This document shows, in pieces, positions 55,327-63,077 of a stretch of DNA of 64,000 nt. The notes beneath the pieces were generated by a model. The model was not told the DNA's origin and searched no databases. It saw only the letters and a program-made list of their open reading frames with translations. Source of the DNA: Desulfogranum mediterraneum DSM 13871 (GTDB lineage Bacteria; Desulfobacterota; Desulfobulbia; Desulfobulbales; Desulfobulbaceae); NCBI RefSeq assembly GCF_000429965.1, contig NZ_KE387006.1, positions 125,142-189,141 on the forward strand. Reading direction: 5' to 3'. Every line of letters starts with the position of its first letter. The first letter of the stretch is position 1. A program made the position numbers and the translations under genes.

Positions 55327-56010
55327 TCAGACCATCCGTTCCTGGGACCAGTCGTTGTGTTCAAACTCGGCGTGATCCGGTTTCTCGGGCTTGTGCTCCT
55401 CAAAGCGCTGGCGCAGCCAGACCTGGATCTTGGAGATTTCGGCGGCAAACTCCTGGAGGGCCTTGCCCCGGTGGCTGACCTTGCTCTTTTCCTCCATGGA
55501 GGCCTCGGCAAAGGTCTTACCCAAATCCGGGAAAAAGAAGATCGGATCATAACCGAATCCTGCCTCGCCCCGTCGCTCTTCCAGGATCTCGCCGTCACAG
55601 CGCCCCTCCCAGGTCAGGGCCGGTCCCTGGGGAGTGGCCAGGGAGAGGACGCACATGAAGTAGGCCGAACGGTCTGCCTTGCCCTGCATCTCGGCCAGCA
55701 GTTTTTCGCAGTTATCCCAGTCCGTGGCATTCTCGCCGCTGTAGCGGGCCGAGTAGACCCCGGGCCGGCCGTCCAGGGCATTGACCACCAGCCCGGAGTC
55801 ATCGGCCAGGCAGGGCAGGCCGAGCATCTTGGCATAGTGGAGGGCCTTCTTGTAGGCGTTGTCGTCAAAGGTCTCCCCGTCTTCCACGGCCTCTGGCATG
55901 GGACCGAAGTCCTTGATGGTCTTCACCGTGATGGGGCTCTCTTTGAGCAGGGCCTGTATCTCCTTGAGTTTGTTCTGGTTGCCGGTTGCCAATACAATGA
56001 CGTTGTCCAT
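55327..56010 (-). CDS. rdgB: XTP/dITP diphosphatase (RdgB/HAM1 family)
   Basis: Nucleotide-pool sanitising enzyme of 227 residues. N-terminal VIVLATGNQNKLKEIQALL, the LADDSGLVVNALDGRPGVYSARY substrate motif in two parts, GEAGFGYDPIFFFPDLGKTFAE and VSHRGKAL are all typical. The C-terminus is about 25 residues longer than usual (VWLRQRFEEHKPEKPDH..), without recognisable domain. Hydrolyses ITP/XTP to monophosphates. Confidence 0.94.
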   Translation of the reverse strand: MDNVIVLATGNQNKLKEIQALLKESPITVKTIKDFGPMPEAVEDGETFDDNAYKKALHYAKMLGLPCLADDSGLVVNALDGRPGVYSARYSGENATDWDNCEKLLAEMQGKADRSAYFMCVLSLATPQGPALTWEGRCDGEILEERRGEAGFGYDPIFFFPDLGKTFAEASMEEKSKVSHRGKALQEFAAEISKIQVWLRQRFEEHKPEKPDHAEFEHNDWSQERMV

Positions 56011-56094
56011 GGTACACTCCTGATAACGGGCCTAAGCCCAATGATGATGGGAAAGAAAGGGGGCCAGGGGGCGGGGAGGGCCTGCCTCCCGGGG

Positions 56095-56661
56095 TCAACC
56101 ATCCTCGCCCGTGAGCCTGGGATCCCGCCGGTATTTTTTGTCGTAACGCTCCTGCTCGCTGTAGATACAGCCGCAGTAGGGCTGGCGATACAACTCCATG
56201 GCAAGGGACTGGTCGATCCCCTCCTGCCAGCCCGGCCGGTAGTCCTCGTAGTGAAAGCGCAGCCCGTAGCGCTCGGCCAGCTGTTCTCCCTGGGTGCGGA
56301 TCAACTGGTGCTGCTGGTAGCGGGAGTAGAGCAGGGTGGTGGTGAAGGCCTCCATCCCCAGCTCGGCCGCTCGCCGTGCGGTCTGCTCCAGACGCATCCG
56401 GTAACAGAGGGGACAGCGTTTGGACTCCTTGAAGACCACCTGGCGGAGGAAGTCGGTGAGTCCGTAGTTGGTATCGATCTCCAGCTCAAGGTCCACCATT
56501 TCCCCAAACTGGCGCAGGGCTGCGATCCGTTTTTTAAACTCCCGAAAGGGGTGGATGTTGGGGTTGAAAAAGTAGGCCGTGGGGTTATGGCCCTGTTGGC
56601 GGAGCCGCGCCACCGGATAGATGGCGCAGGGGCCGCAGCAGCTATGGAGAAGGAGCTTCAT
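56095..56661 (-). CDS. queH: Epoxyqueuosine reductase QueH
   Basis: Protein of 188 residues of the QueH (DUF208) family, which reduces epoxyqueuosine to queuosine in tRNA. Cysteine motifs: N-terminal LLLHSCCGPCAIYPVARL, middle ESKRCPLCYRMRLEQTA and C-terminal PYCGCIYSEQERY, which supply the iron-sulfur and metal ligands. Its ATG overlaps the stop of the upstream regulator gene by one base, indicating co-transcription with it. Confidence 0.92.
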   Translation of the reverse strand: MKLLLHSCCGPCAIYPVARLRQQGHNPTAYFFNPNIHPFREFKKRIAALRQFGEMVDLELEIDTNYGLTDFLRQVVFKESKRCPLCYRMRLEQTARRAAELGMEAFTTTLLYSRYQQHQLIRTQGEQLAERYGLRFHYEDYRPGWQEGIDQSLAMELYRQPYCGCIYSEQERYDKKYRRDPRLTGEDG

Positions 56662-58229
56662 TACTTGACCTTGAACTGCTTGGGATTAATACCGTAGCCA
56701 TGGATCTTGTAGTTGATGATCCGCAGGCTGGTGTCCAGGTGTTTGGCGGCCTTGGTCTGGTTGCCGTTGGTCCGTTTTAACGCTTCAATGATAAGTTCTC
56801 TTTCAAAATTTTCAACTGCAGTGGCCAGGGAAAGGGGTTTATCCGAGGAAATGGAATCGCTGCTCTGCAGGGAGGGTGGCAGGTGAATGGACTTGATGGA
56901 GCTCCCGTCACAGATCAGCACGGCCCGTTCCATGCAGTTCTGCAGTTCCCGGACATTGCCCGGCCAGTGGTACTGGTTGAGCAGGTCGATGGCCGGGGTG
57001 GAGATCCGCTGGATCTGTTTGTTGTTTTCCTGGGCATACTTTTCCAGGAAGTACTCGGCCAGGAGGATAACATCGGTTCTGCGCGCCCTGAGGGGCGGCA
57101 GGTAGATGGGAAAGACGTTGAGCCGGTAGTAGAGGTCTTCGCGGAAGTGGAGCTCCTTGACCGCTGTCTCCAGGTCCCGGTTGGTGGCAGCCACCAGCCG
57201 GATATCGGTTTCGATAATCTTGGAGGATCCCAACCGCTGGAAGGTGCGTTCCTGGATGACGTTGAGCAACTTGACCTGGACCGCAGGGCTGATCTCGCCG
57301 ATCTCGTCTAAGAAGAGGGTCCCGCCCCGGGCCAGTTCGAAGCGACCCTGTTTGGCCTCGGTGGCCCCGGTGAAGGCGCCCTTTTCATGGCCGAACAGTT
57401 CGCTTTCCAGGAGGGTCTCGGGCAGGGCCGAACAGTTGACCACGATAAAGGGTCCCTTGGCCCGGTTGGAGTTGTGGTGCAGGGCCTTGGCCACCAGGGT
57501 CTTGCCGGTGCCGGACTCGCCCCGGAGCAGGACCGTGGCATTGGAGTCCGCCACCCGGTGGACCATCTCAAAGACCTCCTGCATCCTGGAGGAGTTGCCG
57601 ATGATCTCCTCGATCTTGTTGCGGGCCGAGAGCTCTCGCTTGAGCCGTGAGTTCTCCAGACGGAGGGCCTCCTGCTCCTCGTTGACCAGCTGGATCCGCT
57701 CCACGGTCTGGGAGATCAGGCTGGAGGTGATGGTCAGAAAGCGGAGATCCTGCTCTGAGCGGGCACCAAAACCCTCCGGATAGACCCGGTCGATGGAGAG
57801 GGCGCCGATGGATTGGCTGCCGGTGATGATGGGCACACAGAGAAAGGAGCTGTTCTGTTTCTGCTCGTCGCCCCTGGTTCTGGTGCGATTGAGAAACAGG
57901 GGTTCGTTGCCGATCCGGGGGACGATGATCGGTTCACCGGTGGCTACCACCTTGCCGGTGATGCCCTCACCGAGTTTGTAGCGGCCCCGACGCCTGGCAT
58001 GGGCGCTGATGTTGTGGGCGATCTCCACCTCCACCTCACCGGTGGTGGGGTTGATGATGGAGACCGTGCCGTTTTCCATGCCCTTCATCTCGGCCAGGGT
58101 CTCCATGACCTTGTTCAGACCGTCCTGGAGGTTGGAGGCAGAGGCCAGGGATTTGGTGATCTCGTAGAGGCAGCTCAGGTTTTTGAGTTCTTGCTCCTGC
58201 TGCAGTGAGGAACTATTTTCCTGTTTCAT
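56661..58229 (-). CDS. NifA-type sigma-54-dependent activator (GAF, AAA+, Fis HTH)
   Basis: Activator of 522 residues. The N-terminal GAF domain (about 20-175) is of NifA type ([27 protein letters not shown]). The AAA+ domain (about 205-440) has Walker [19 protein letters not shown], the sigma-54 contact loop GAFTGA and Walker [13 protein letters not shown] Fis-type HTH follows at about 475-520 ([22 protein letters not shown]). No nitrogen-fixation genes are in the window, so the target is open; NifA naming is by domain type. Co-transcribed with queH downstream. Confidence 0.83.
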   Translation of the reverse strand: MKQENSSSLQQEQELKNLSCLYEITKSLASASNLQDGLNKVMETLAEMKGMENGTVSIINPTTGEVEVEIAHNISAHARRRGRYKLGEGITGKVVATGEPIIVPRIGNEPLFLNRTRTRGDEQKQNSSFLCVPIITGSQSIGALSIDRVYPEGFGARSEQDLRFLTITSSLISQTVERIQLVNEEQEALRLENSRLKRELSARNKIEEIIGNSSRMQEVFEMVHRVADSNATVLLRGESGTGKTLVAKALHHNSNRAKGPFIVVNCSALPETLLESELFGHEKGAFTGATEAKQGRFELARGGTLFLDEIGEISPAVQVKLLNVIQERTFQRLGSSKIIETDIRLVAATNRDLETAVKELHFREDLYYRLNVFPIYLPPLRARRTDVILLAEYFLEKYAQENNKQIQRISTPAIDLLNQYHWPGNVRELQNCMERAVLICDGSSIKSIHLPPSLQSSDSISSDKPLSLATAVENFERELIIEALKRTNGNQTKAAKHLDTSLRIINYKIHGYGINPKQFKVK

Positions 58230-58284
58230 AAGGTAATGAGAGTGTTGACAGTGGCTCGTTGAAATGGTATCTAGTCCAGCTATC

Positions 58285-58370
58285 GGAGGGATGGCCGAGT
58301 GGTTTAAGGCGGCGGTCTTGAAAACCGTTGTACGAAAGTACCGTGGGTTCGAATCCTACTCCCTCCGCCA
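58285..58370 (+). tRNA. tRNA-Ser (anticodon TGA), CCA encoded
   Basis: Complete cloverleaf: acceptor GGAGGGA paired with TCCCTCC, discriminator G and genomic CCA (58368-58370). The anticodon arm is GCGGT-CTTGAAA-ACCGT with TGA. A long variable arm (class II) and GGTTCGAATCC T-arm are present. Reads UCA-type serine codons. It is 21 bases before a second serine tRNA. Confidence 0.96.
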
Positions 58371-58391
58371 TGTATCTGATTTTTCATCTTC

Positions 58392-58484
58392 GGAGAGATG
58401 ACCGAGCTGGCCGATGGTGCTCGCCTGCTAAGCGAGTGTGGGGGTTATACTCCACCGAGGGTTCGAATCCCTCTCTCTCCGCCA
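58392..58484 (+). tRNA. tRNA-Ser (anticodon GCT), CCA encoded
   Basis: Class II tRNA: acceptor GGAGAGA with TCTCTCC, anticodon arm CTCGC-CTGCTAA-GCGAG with GCT, long variable arm, GGTTCGAATCC T-arm and encoded CCA (58482-58484). Reads AGC/AGU. Tandem with the UGA-anticodon serine tRNA and followed by a terminator, so probably one transcript. Confidence 0.96.
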
Positions 58485-58493
58485 GATAGCCTG

Positions 58494-58528
58494 AATGCCG
58501 ATTGGTTCGCCAATCGGCATTTTTTTTG
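58494..58528 (+). terminator. Terminator of the tRNA-Ser pair
   Basis: Perfect 12-bp stem AATGCCGATTGG / CCAATCGGCATT (58494-58505 and 58510-58521) with a stable TTCG tetraloop, followed by a T run to 58528. A textbook intrinsic terminator. Confidence 0.95.
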
Positions 58529-58769
58529 TTTTTTTTAAGCTGTTGTCCGGGGATCATCGCCTGTTGCTCAGCCGCACCCCTCTTTGGGGCACCACTCGTC
58601 TCTGGCAGGAGGTTCTGCTTCTTTTTTAAAAATCACCCTGCTTCAGCTCGATATCCAACCTGTGGTAGCATATATGACGATGATTGGCAATAAAAAGTTA
58701 CTTTATTGTAATTTTTCGCGGAAAAGCTTTTCTCTTAATGTCCTTTTTAGCTATTTATTTTCATTTTTG

Positions 58770-59456
58770 TCACAAAGTTGTCTCGTTTTCCACAGGAGTG
58801 GGAATCAGTTCCTGCCAGCCCTGGAGGGCATAAAAGGGAAAGTGGGGAAGTTTCAAGATGGTGGAGGCCTGCTTGCTCCAGGCCCTGAGCTGATTTTTCA
58901 GGGGAAAGACCCGGTCACGGCTGGTGACCAGCTTGTGGCTGAAGATATCCGCTGCCGCTCCGAACCGTTGGTAATGGGCCTGGAAGGCCGCCAGCTCGGC
59001 CTGGACATTGTCCAGGGAGCGTTTGGGGGGATGCGCCAGGAAGCGTTGCCGCTCAGCCTCCTGGGTGAACATGGAATCCTGGAAGGCCGCCAGGGTCGAG
59101 GCTGAGAAGCTGTCCAGGATCTGCTGGTAGCTTGCCGGCGGGATCCCCAGGCTGGGGTGAATGGGCTCCAGGGTACCGCCGATGGCCGTGGAGGAGGTAA
59201 ACCGTCCCTGCAGTTCCGGTGGCTGGAAGAGGTGGGCCGCCACCCAGACCCCCATGGACCAGGCCAGCAGGTGGATCTCCTGGTAGGCGGCGATCGCTTC
59301 CAGATCAAGGCCGGTCAACTGATTGTAGTCATAGACCAACAGGACATCGCACTCCTTGGCCGGGATCCCCTGAAAGGGGCCGGGGTCCATGCCCCAGCCG
59401 GCAAGAAAGAGCAGGCATCGGTTGGCCTGGTTGTGGTGCAGCCAGCAGCTCTCCAT
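58770..59456 (-). CDS. bioG: Pimeloyl-ACP methyl ester esterase BioG
   Basis: Alpha/beta hydrolase of 228 residues, DUF452/BioG type. It releases pimeloyl-ACP from its methyl ester in biotin synthesis. The nucleophile motif is LLAWSMGVWVA (S in WSMGVW), the oxyanion region is LFLAGWGMDPGPF near the N-terminus, and IGGTLEPIHPSLGIPP follows. ATG 59456 starts 7 bases after the bioF stop; an upstream ATG (59483) lies within bioF. BioC, its usual partner, is not in this window. Confidence 0.87.
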   Translation of the reverse strand: MESCWLHHNQANRCLLFLAGWGMDPGPFQGIPAKECDVLLVYDYNQLTGLDLEAIAAYQEIHLLAWSMGVWVAAHLFQPPELQGRFTSSTAIGGTLEPIHPSLGIPPASYQQILDSFSASTLAAFQDSMFTQEAERQRFLAHPPKRSLDNVQAELAAFQAHYQRFGAAADIFSHKLVTSRDRVFPLKNQLRAWSKQASTILKLPHFPFYALQGWQELIPTPVENETTL

Positions 59457-59463
59457 GGCCGCT

Positions 59464-60654
59464 TCAGGCCAGGGCCCGGGCAATCAGGCCGGGCAGGGGG
59501 GCCAGCTGCTCCCACTCCATGGAGCCGTTGACGCTCAGTCGCAGGCGGGAGGTTCCGGCGGGCACCGTGGGAGGACGGACGGCCTTGACCCAGAAACCGT
59601 GTCCACAGACCTGTTCGGCAACCCTGACCGCCAGCTCCGCATCTCCCACCATCACCGGGACGATGTTGCTGCTCCCGTGGGTGGTCAGCCCCTGGCTGCG
59701 GAGCTCTGTGCGTAACTGCTCAGCCAGGCCGGCTACCTTTGTCCTGGTGGCGCCCAGTTGAGGGATCCGTTCCAGGACAAAGCAGAGCCAGTGGACGCTG
59801 ATCGGCGGCAGGCCGGTGGTGAAGATCTGGGAGCGGGCCGTGTTGAGCAGGTAGTCGGCCATCTCCTGCCTGCAGACCACAAAGGCCCCCTGGCCGCCGT
59901 AGGCCTTGCCAAAGGTACCGGTAAGGAGCTCGATCTCCTCCATGACCCCATACTCCTCGGCCAGGCCGCAGCCCCGGGCACCGCGGATGCCGACCCCATG
60001 GGCATCATCCACATAGAGGGTGGCCTGGTGGCGATTCTTGATATCCACCAGCCGGGCCAGATCGGCTTCGTCCCCGTCCATGCTGAAGATCGACTCGGTG
60101 ACGATATAGACGTGACGGTAGCGGTCACGCTCCCTCTTCAGGATCCGTTCGATGGCTCCATAGTCCAGATGGGGATAGCGGCTGACCTTGCAGCGACTGA
60201 GGCGGAGGCCGTCGATCAGGCTGGCATGACAGAGCTTGTCGGCCAGGATCAGGTCCTGCTTCTCGGTCAGGGCCGGGAGGATGCCGATGTTGAGGTGATA
60301 GCCGGAGTTGAAGATCAGGGCTGCCTCGCGGTTGTAGAGTTGTTGCAGCTTCTGCTCCAGCAGCCCATAGGGGGTGGTGTTGCCGGTCATCAGTCGGGAG
60401 GCGGTGCTGCCCAGGCCATAGGATTCCAGCAGGGTATCCGGGTTCATCTGGTCCATAAACTCCTGGAGCAGGGCCCGGCTGGTGGCCAAGCCCAGGTAGT
60501 CGTTACCAGCCAGGTTGAGGTAGCTGGTTCCGTCGATCTCGACGCAGCCGTGGTCCAGGTGGCGGAGCGGCATGACCTGACGGAACTGGCCCTGTTCGGT
60601 GATCTTTTGCAGGCGGTCGCTCAGGTCGTGGTGCAGTTGCGGATTCATGGTCAT
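59464..60654 (-). CDS. bioF: 8-amino-7-oxononanoate synthase
   Basis: PLP enzyme of 396 residues. It condenses pimeloyl-ACP with alanine. The alpha-oxoamine synthase motifs are GNDYLGLATSRALL near the N-terminus, YGLGSTASRLMTGN, YVDDAHGVGIRGARG (PLP Asp/His) and LTGTFGKAYGGQGAFV, whose lysine carries PLP. ATG 60654 overlaps the stop of the upstream selenoprotein gene (ATGA), so these genes are translationally coupled. With BioG it forms part of a biotin module. Confidence 0.93.
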   Translation of the reverse strand: MTMNPQLHHDLSDRLQKITEQGQFRQVMPLRHLDHGCVEIDGTSYLNLAGNDYLGLATSRALLQEFMDQMNPDTLLESYGLGSTASRLMTGNTTPYGLLEQKLQQLYNREAALIFNSGYHLNIGILPALTEKQDLILADKLCHASLIDGLRLSRCKVSRYPHLDYGAIERILKRERDRYRHVYIVTESIFSMDGDEADLARLVDIKNRHQATLYVDDAHGVGIRGARGCGLAEEYGVMEEIELLTGTFGKAYGGQGAFVVCRQEMADYLLNTARSQIFTTGLPPISVHWLCFVLERIPQLGATRTKVAGLAEQLRTELRSQGLTTHGSSNIVPVMVGDAELAVRVAEQVCGHGFWVKAVRPPTVPAGTSRLRLSVNGSMEWEQLAPLPGLIARALA

Positions 60655-60989
60655 CCCAGGTATTGGTTATACATTGCTTCGTTAAAGCCGATCAGCAGCC
60701 GATCACCCAGCTTCAGGGTCGGTGCCCTGAGGTTGCCGCTGCGACCCAGGGACTGTTTGAGGATGCTTTCCCGGTCATCGATCGCCGGGTCGAAGACGAC
60801 ACTCTTCCTGCCCCGGCCGACGATGATCTCCCGGGCGCTCTTCAGCAGGGTCCAGGCCTGCTCCTCCTGGATGGATTCCTTGCGGGCATCGCTGGTACGG
60901 GCGATGGTGATGCTCTCTTGGTCAAACACAGCCTGTGCTTTTTTGCAGGATGCTCAGCCTTTTCTCAGATAGGCCCAATCGATCTCCAT
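60651..60989 (-). CDS. ArsC/Spx-like thioredoxin-fold selenoprotein (UGA read as selenocysteine)
   Basis: Small protein of 112 residues if UGA at 60954-60956 is read as Sec: MEIDWAYLRKG-U-ASCKKAQ, Sec12 and C15 forming a U-x-x-C redox motif. A strong AAGGAG (60996-61001) sits six bases before ATG 60989, supporting this start. Without Sec readthrough only a GTG start at 60929 is open and the redox motif is lost. The C-terminal RAPTLKLGDRLLIGFNEAMY is the glutaredoxin/ArsC-like end. As recalled, 'ArsC family (seleno)protein' orthologues have Cys or Sec here. A stem-loop follows the UGA. The stop overlaps bioF. The function is unproven. Confidence 0.82.
60924..60956 (-). promoter_or_regulatory. 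Putative bacterial SECIS element
   Basis: Starting at the UGA (60956-60954), 20 nt of mRNA precede a 3-nt loop GGC (60933-60931) closed by a 7-bp stem: AAGCACA (60940-60934) with UGUGUUU (60930-60924), one G-U pair. From published bacterial SECIS rules, a short apical loop with G in its first two positions at about 16-37 nt from UGA is expected. This fits. Inferred by hand folding. Confidence 0.7.
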
Positions 60990-61022
60990 GTTCAGCTCCT
61001 TAACGGTGTGGAAGGGGGCAGA

Positions 61023-61068
61023 GGGGATCAGCGGCAGCCGCAAGAGGCGCTGATCGCTGCCGATCCCC
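61023..61068 (-). promoter_or_regulatory. Leader with two mutually exclusive hairpins before the selenoprotein-bioF-bioG operon
   Basis: In the 5' leader, 34 bases before ATG 60989. Fold A pairs GGGGATC/GATCCCC (61023-61029, 61062-61068) and GGCAGC/GCTGCC (61033-61038, 61056-61061). Fold B pairs GATCAGCG/CGCTGATC (61026-61033, 61048-61055). The two share bases and cannot coexist. No T run follows on the minus strand, so a simple terminator is less likely. Confidence 0.4.
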
Positions 61069-61197
61069 TGGTCTTGCTGTGAATAACTTTGAATTCTATA
61101 GAAAAAAAGCCAACTCTGCAAGCTCAACCCTGGCCTCTGCCATTTCCCGCCTGGCTGAGAGGGGTTTGCCAGGGTAAGAGCCGGACCCTGAAAAGAG

Positions 61198-62604
61198 TCA
61201 ACTCCCCCTGATCATCTTCTCGGGCCGGACATAGCGGTCAAACTCCTCTGCGCTCAGCAGCTTGAGCGCCACGGCCGCCTCCTTGAGGGAGGTCTTGTCC
61301 CTGTGGGCCTTGTGGGCGATTTTGGCGGCCTGTTCATAGCCGATATGGGGATTGAGGGCCGTGACCAGCATCAGCGAATGGTGGAGGTGAGCGCTGATGG
61401 CGGCCTGGTCGGCTGCAAGCCCGCCGAGACAATGGCGTTCAAAGGAGTCGGTCCCATCGGCCAGGAGCCGGATGGACTGGAGCAGGTTATAGATGATCAC
61501 CGGTTTGTAGACATTGAGCTGGAAGTTGCCCTGGCTGGCGGCAAAGGTGATGGTGGCATCGTTGCCAAAGACCTGGGCCGCGACCATGGTCAGGGCCTCG
61601 GCCTGGGTGGGGTTGACCTTGCCCGGCATGATCGAGCTGCCTGGTTCGTTGGCCGGGATGGTGAGTTCGCCCAGGCCGCAGCGGGGGCCGCTGGCAAGCC
61701 ATCTGATGTCGTTGGCGATCTTCATCAGGTTGGCGGCAAGCCCCTTGAGGGCGCCGCTGGCAAAGACCAGCTGGTCGTGAGCGCTCAGGCCGTGGAAGCG
61801 GTTGGTCATGGCCGTGAAGGGCTTGTTGCAGTCCCGGCTCAGCTGGGCCGCCACCTCTTCACCAAAGCCCTGGGGGGCGTTGAGGCCGGTACCCACGGCA
61901 GTGCCGCCGATGGCCAGGGGATAGAGCTGCTCCAGGGCCGACTGCAGCTGGCTGGAGCTGCTGCTGATCATCGCTCTCCAGCCGCTGATCTCCTGCCCCA
62001 GGGTCAGCGGGGTGGCATCCTGGAGATGGGTTCGACCGATCTTGACCAGCTCGCGAAAGGACTCCTCTTTGTCTTGCAGGGTGGCCGAAAAGCGCTGGAG
62101 CGCAGGAAAAAGGCGCTCTTCCAGGGCAAAGACCGCGGCAATGTGCATGGCTGTGGGGAAGGTGTCGTTGGAGCTCTGGGAGCGGTTGACCTGGTCATTG
62201 GGGTGGAGCGGGCCTTTGCTCTCCCCCTGATCCTGGTCGCTGCCCGAGGTTCGGGCCAGGGCTGCGGCCCGGTTGGCGATGACCTCGTTGAGGTTCATGT
62301 TGGTTTGGGTGCCGCTGCCGGTCTGCCAGACCGGCAGGGGGAAGTGGTCGTCAAGCAGACCTGCCGTGATCTCGTCACAGACCCGGACAATCAGGGCAGC
62401 TGCCTGCTTGGAGAGCAGCCCCTGTCGCTGGTTGACCTGGGCACAGCTCTTCTTGAGGCGGGCATAGCTGTGGATCAGTTCCAGGGGAATGGTCTCCTGA
62501 CCGATCCGGAAGTTATCCAGGCAGCGCTGGGTCTGCGCCCCCCAGAGTTTCTCCATGGGTACGGACACGGTCCCCATGGTGTCATGTTCCTGTCGATGGT
62601 CCAT
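61198..62604 (-). CDS. fumC: Fumarate hydratase class II
   Basis: Fumarase of 468 residues in the fumarase/aspartase superfamily. N-terminal [21 protein letters not shown], substrate motif [38 protein letters not shown], and the signature loop [20 protein letters not shown] with the catalytic Ser. Interconverts fumarate and malate, likely in the propionate/succinate pathway of this kind of anaerobe. Isolated on the minus strand, 208 bases upstream of the selenoprotein gene. Confidence 0.95.
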   Translation of the reverse strand: MDHRQEHDTMGTVSVPMEKLWGAQTQRCLDNFRIGQETIPLELIHSYARLKKSCAQVNQRQGLLSKQAAALIVRVCDEITAGLLDDHFPLPVWQTGSGTQTNMNLNEVIANRAAALARTSGSDQDQGESKGPLHPNDQVNRSQSSNDTFPTAMHIAAVFALEERLFPALQRFSATLQDKEESFRELVKIGRTHLQDATPLTLGQEISGWRAMISSSSSQLQSALEQLYPLAIGGTAVGTGLNAPQGFGEEVAAQLSRDCNKPFTAMTNRFHGLSAHDQLVFASGALKGLAANLMKIANDIRWLASGPRCGLGELTIPANEPGSSIMPGKVNPTQAEALTMVAAQVFGNDATITFAASQGNFQLNVYKPVIIYNLLQSIRLLADGTDSFERHCLGGLAADQAAISAHLHHSLMLVTALNPHIGYEQAAKIAHKAHRDKTSLKEAAVALKLLSAEEFDRYVRPEKMIRGS

Positions 62605-63077
62605 TGAGTTGCCTCGCCGGTGGAATGGGGTAAGATTGGGCTGAGAGGGCTGGCTGGTTTTGCTGGCTTTTCATCCAGGTGGAGGCTTGATCCACCCCAG
62701 GGTAGTTAATAAAAGCAGTAACTATCAAGAGCTCTGGGAGCAAGGCCGTGCCCCTCCTTTTCCGCCGTTAAACTGTCCCGGCCAGGCAGGGGCCAGGAAG
62801 AAGAGGACAACAGCAGGTGGTCGGCAGCCAAAAGCATGCTCCTGGTAAAAAACATTCGCCTCTGCTCAACATCGGGGGTATAGGAGATGAACGGTTTGCC
62901 GGGACAGTGCTGCCGGCGGCCTGGAGTGTGTTTGGCAGAGAGCCATGGCCTCGGGATGCAGGCTAGCGGCTGCTGGAGTGTGCTGCCGGCGCAAGCCCCC
63001 TGTTGAAGCGTAAGAGCGTGGAACCTGGCTGTCCGCTGCAGAGGGACAGCAACAAGATAAGGAAGAGGAGAGAGCAG
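62605..63077. other. Divergent intergenic region, no gene seen
   Basis: Nearly 500 bases between fumC (minus) and a binding-protein gene (plus). It must contain both promoters. Small open frames here lack ribosome sites and recognisable products. I see no consensus promoter, RNA gene or repeat that I would defend. GAGGAGAGAGCAG leads into the ATG at 63078. Confidence 0.4.

Noticed and set aside
60651-60929. A 92-residue protein starting at GTG 60929 as the complete gene
   Set aside because: No ribosome site at that GTG, and it would drop the redox motif that is in frame upstream across a UGA with a strong ribosome site and ATG.
61303-62607. 434-codon plus-strand open frame opposite fumC
   Set aside because: Mirror of fumC coding sequence, Gly/Val/Asp-rich without motifs or ribosome site.
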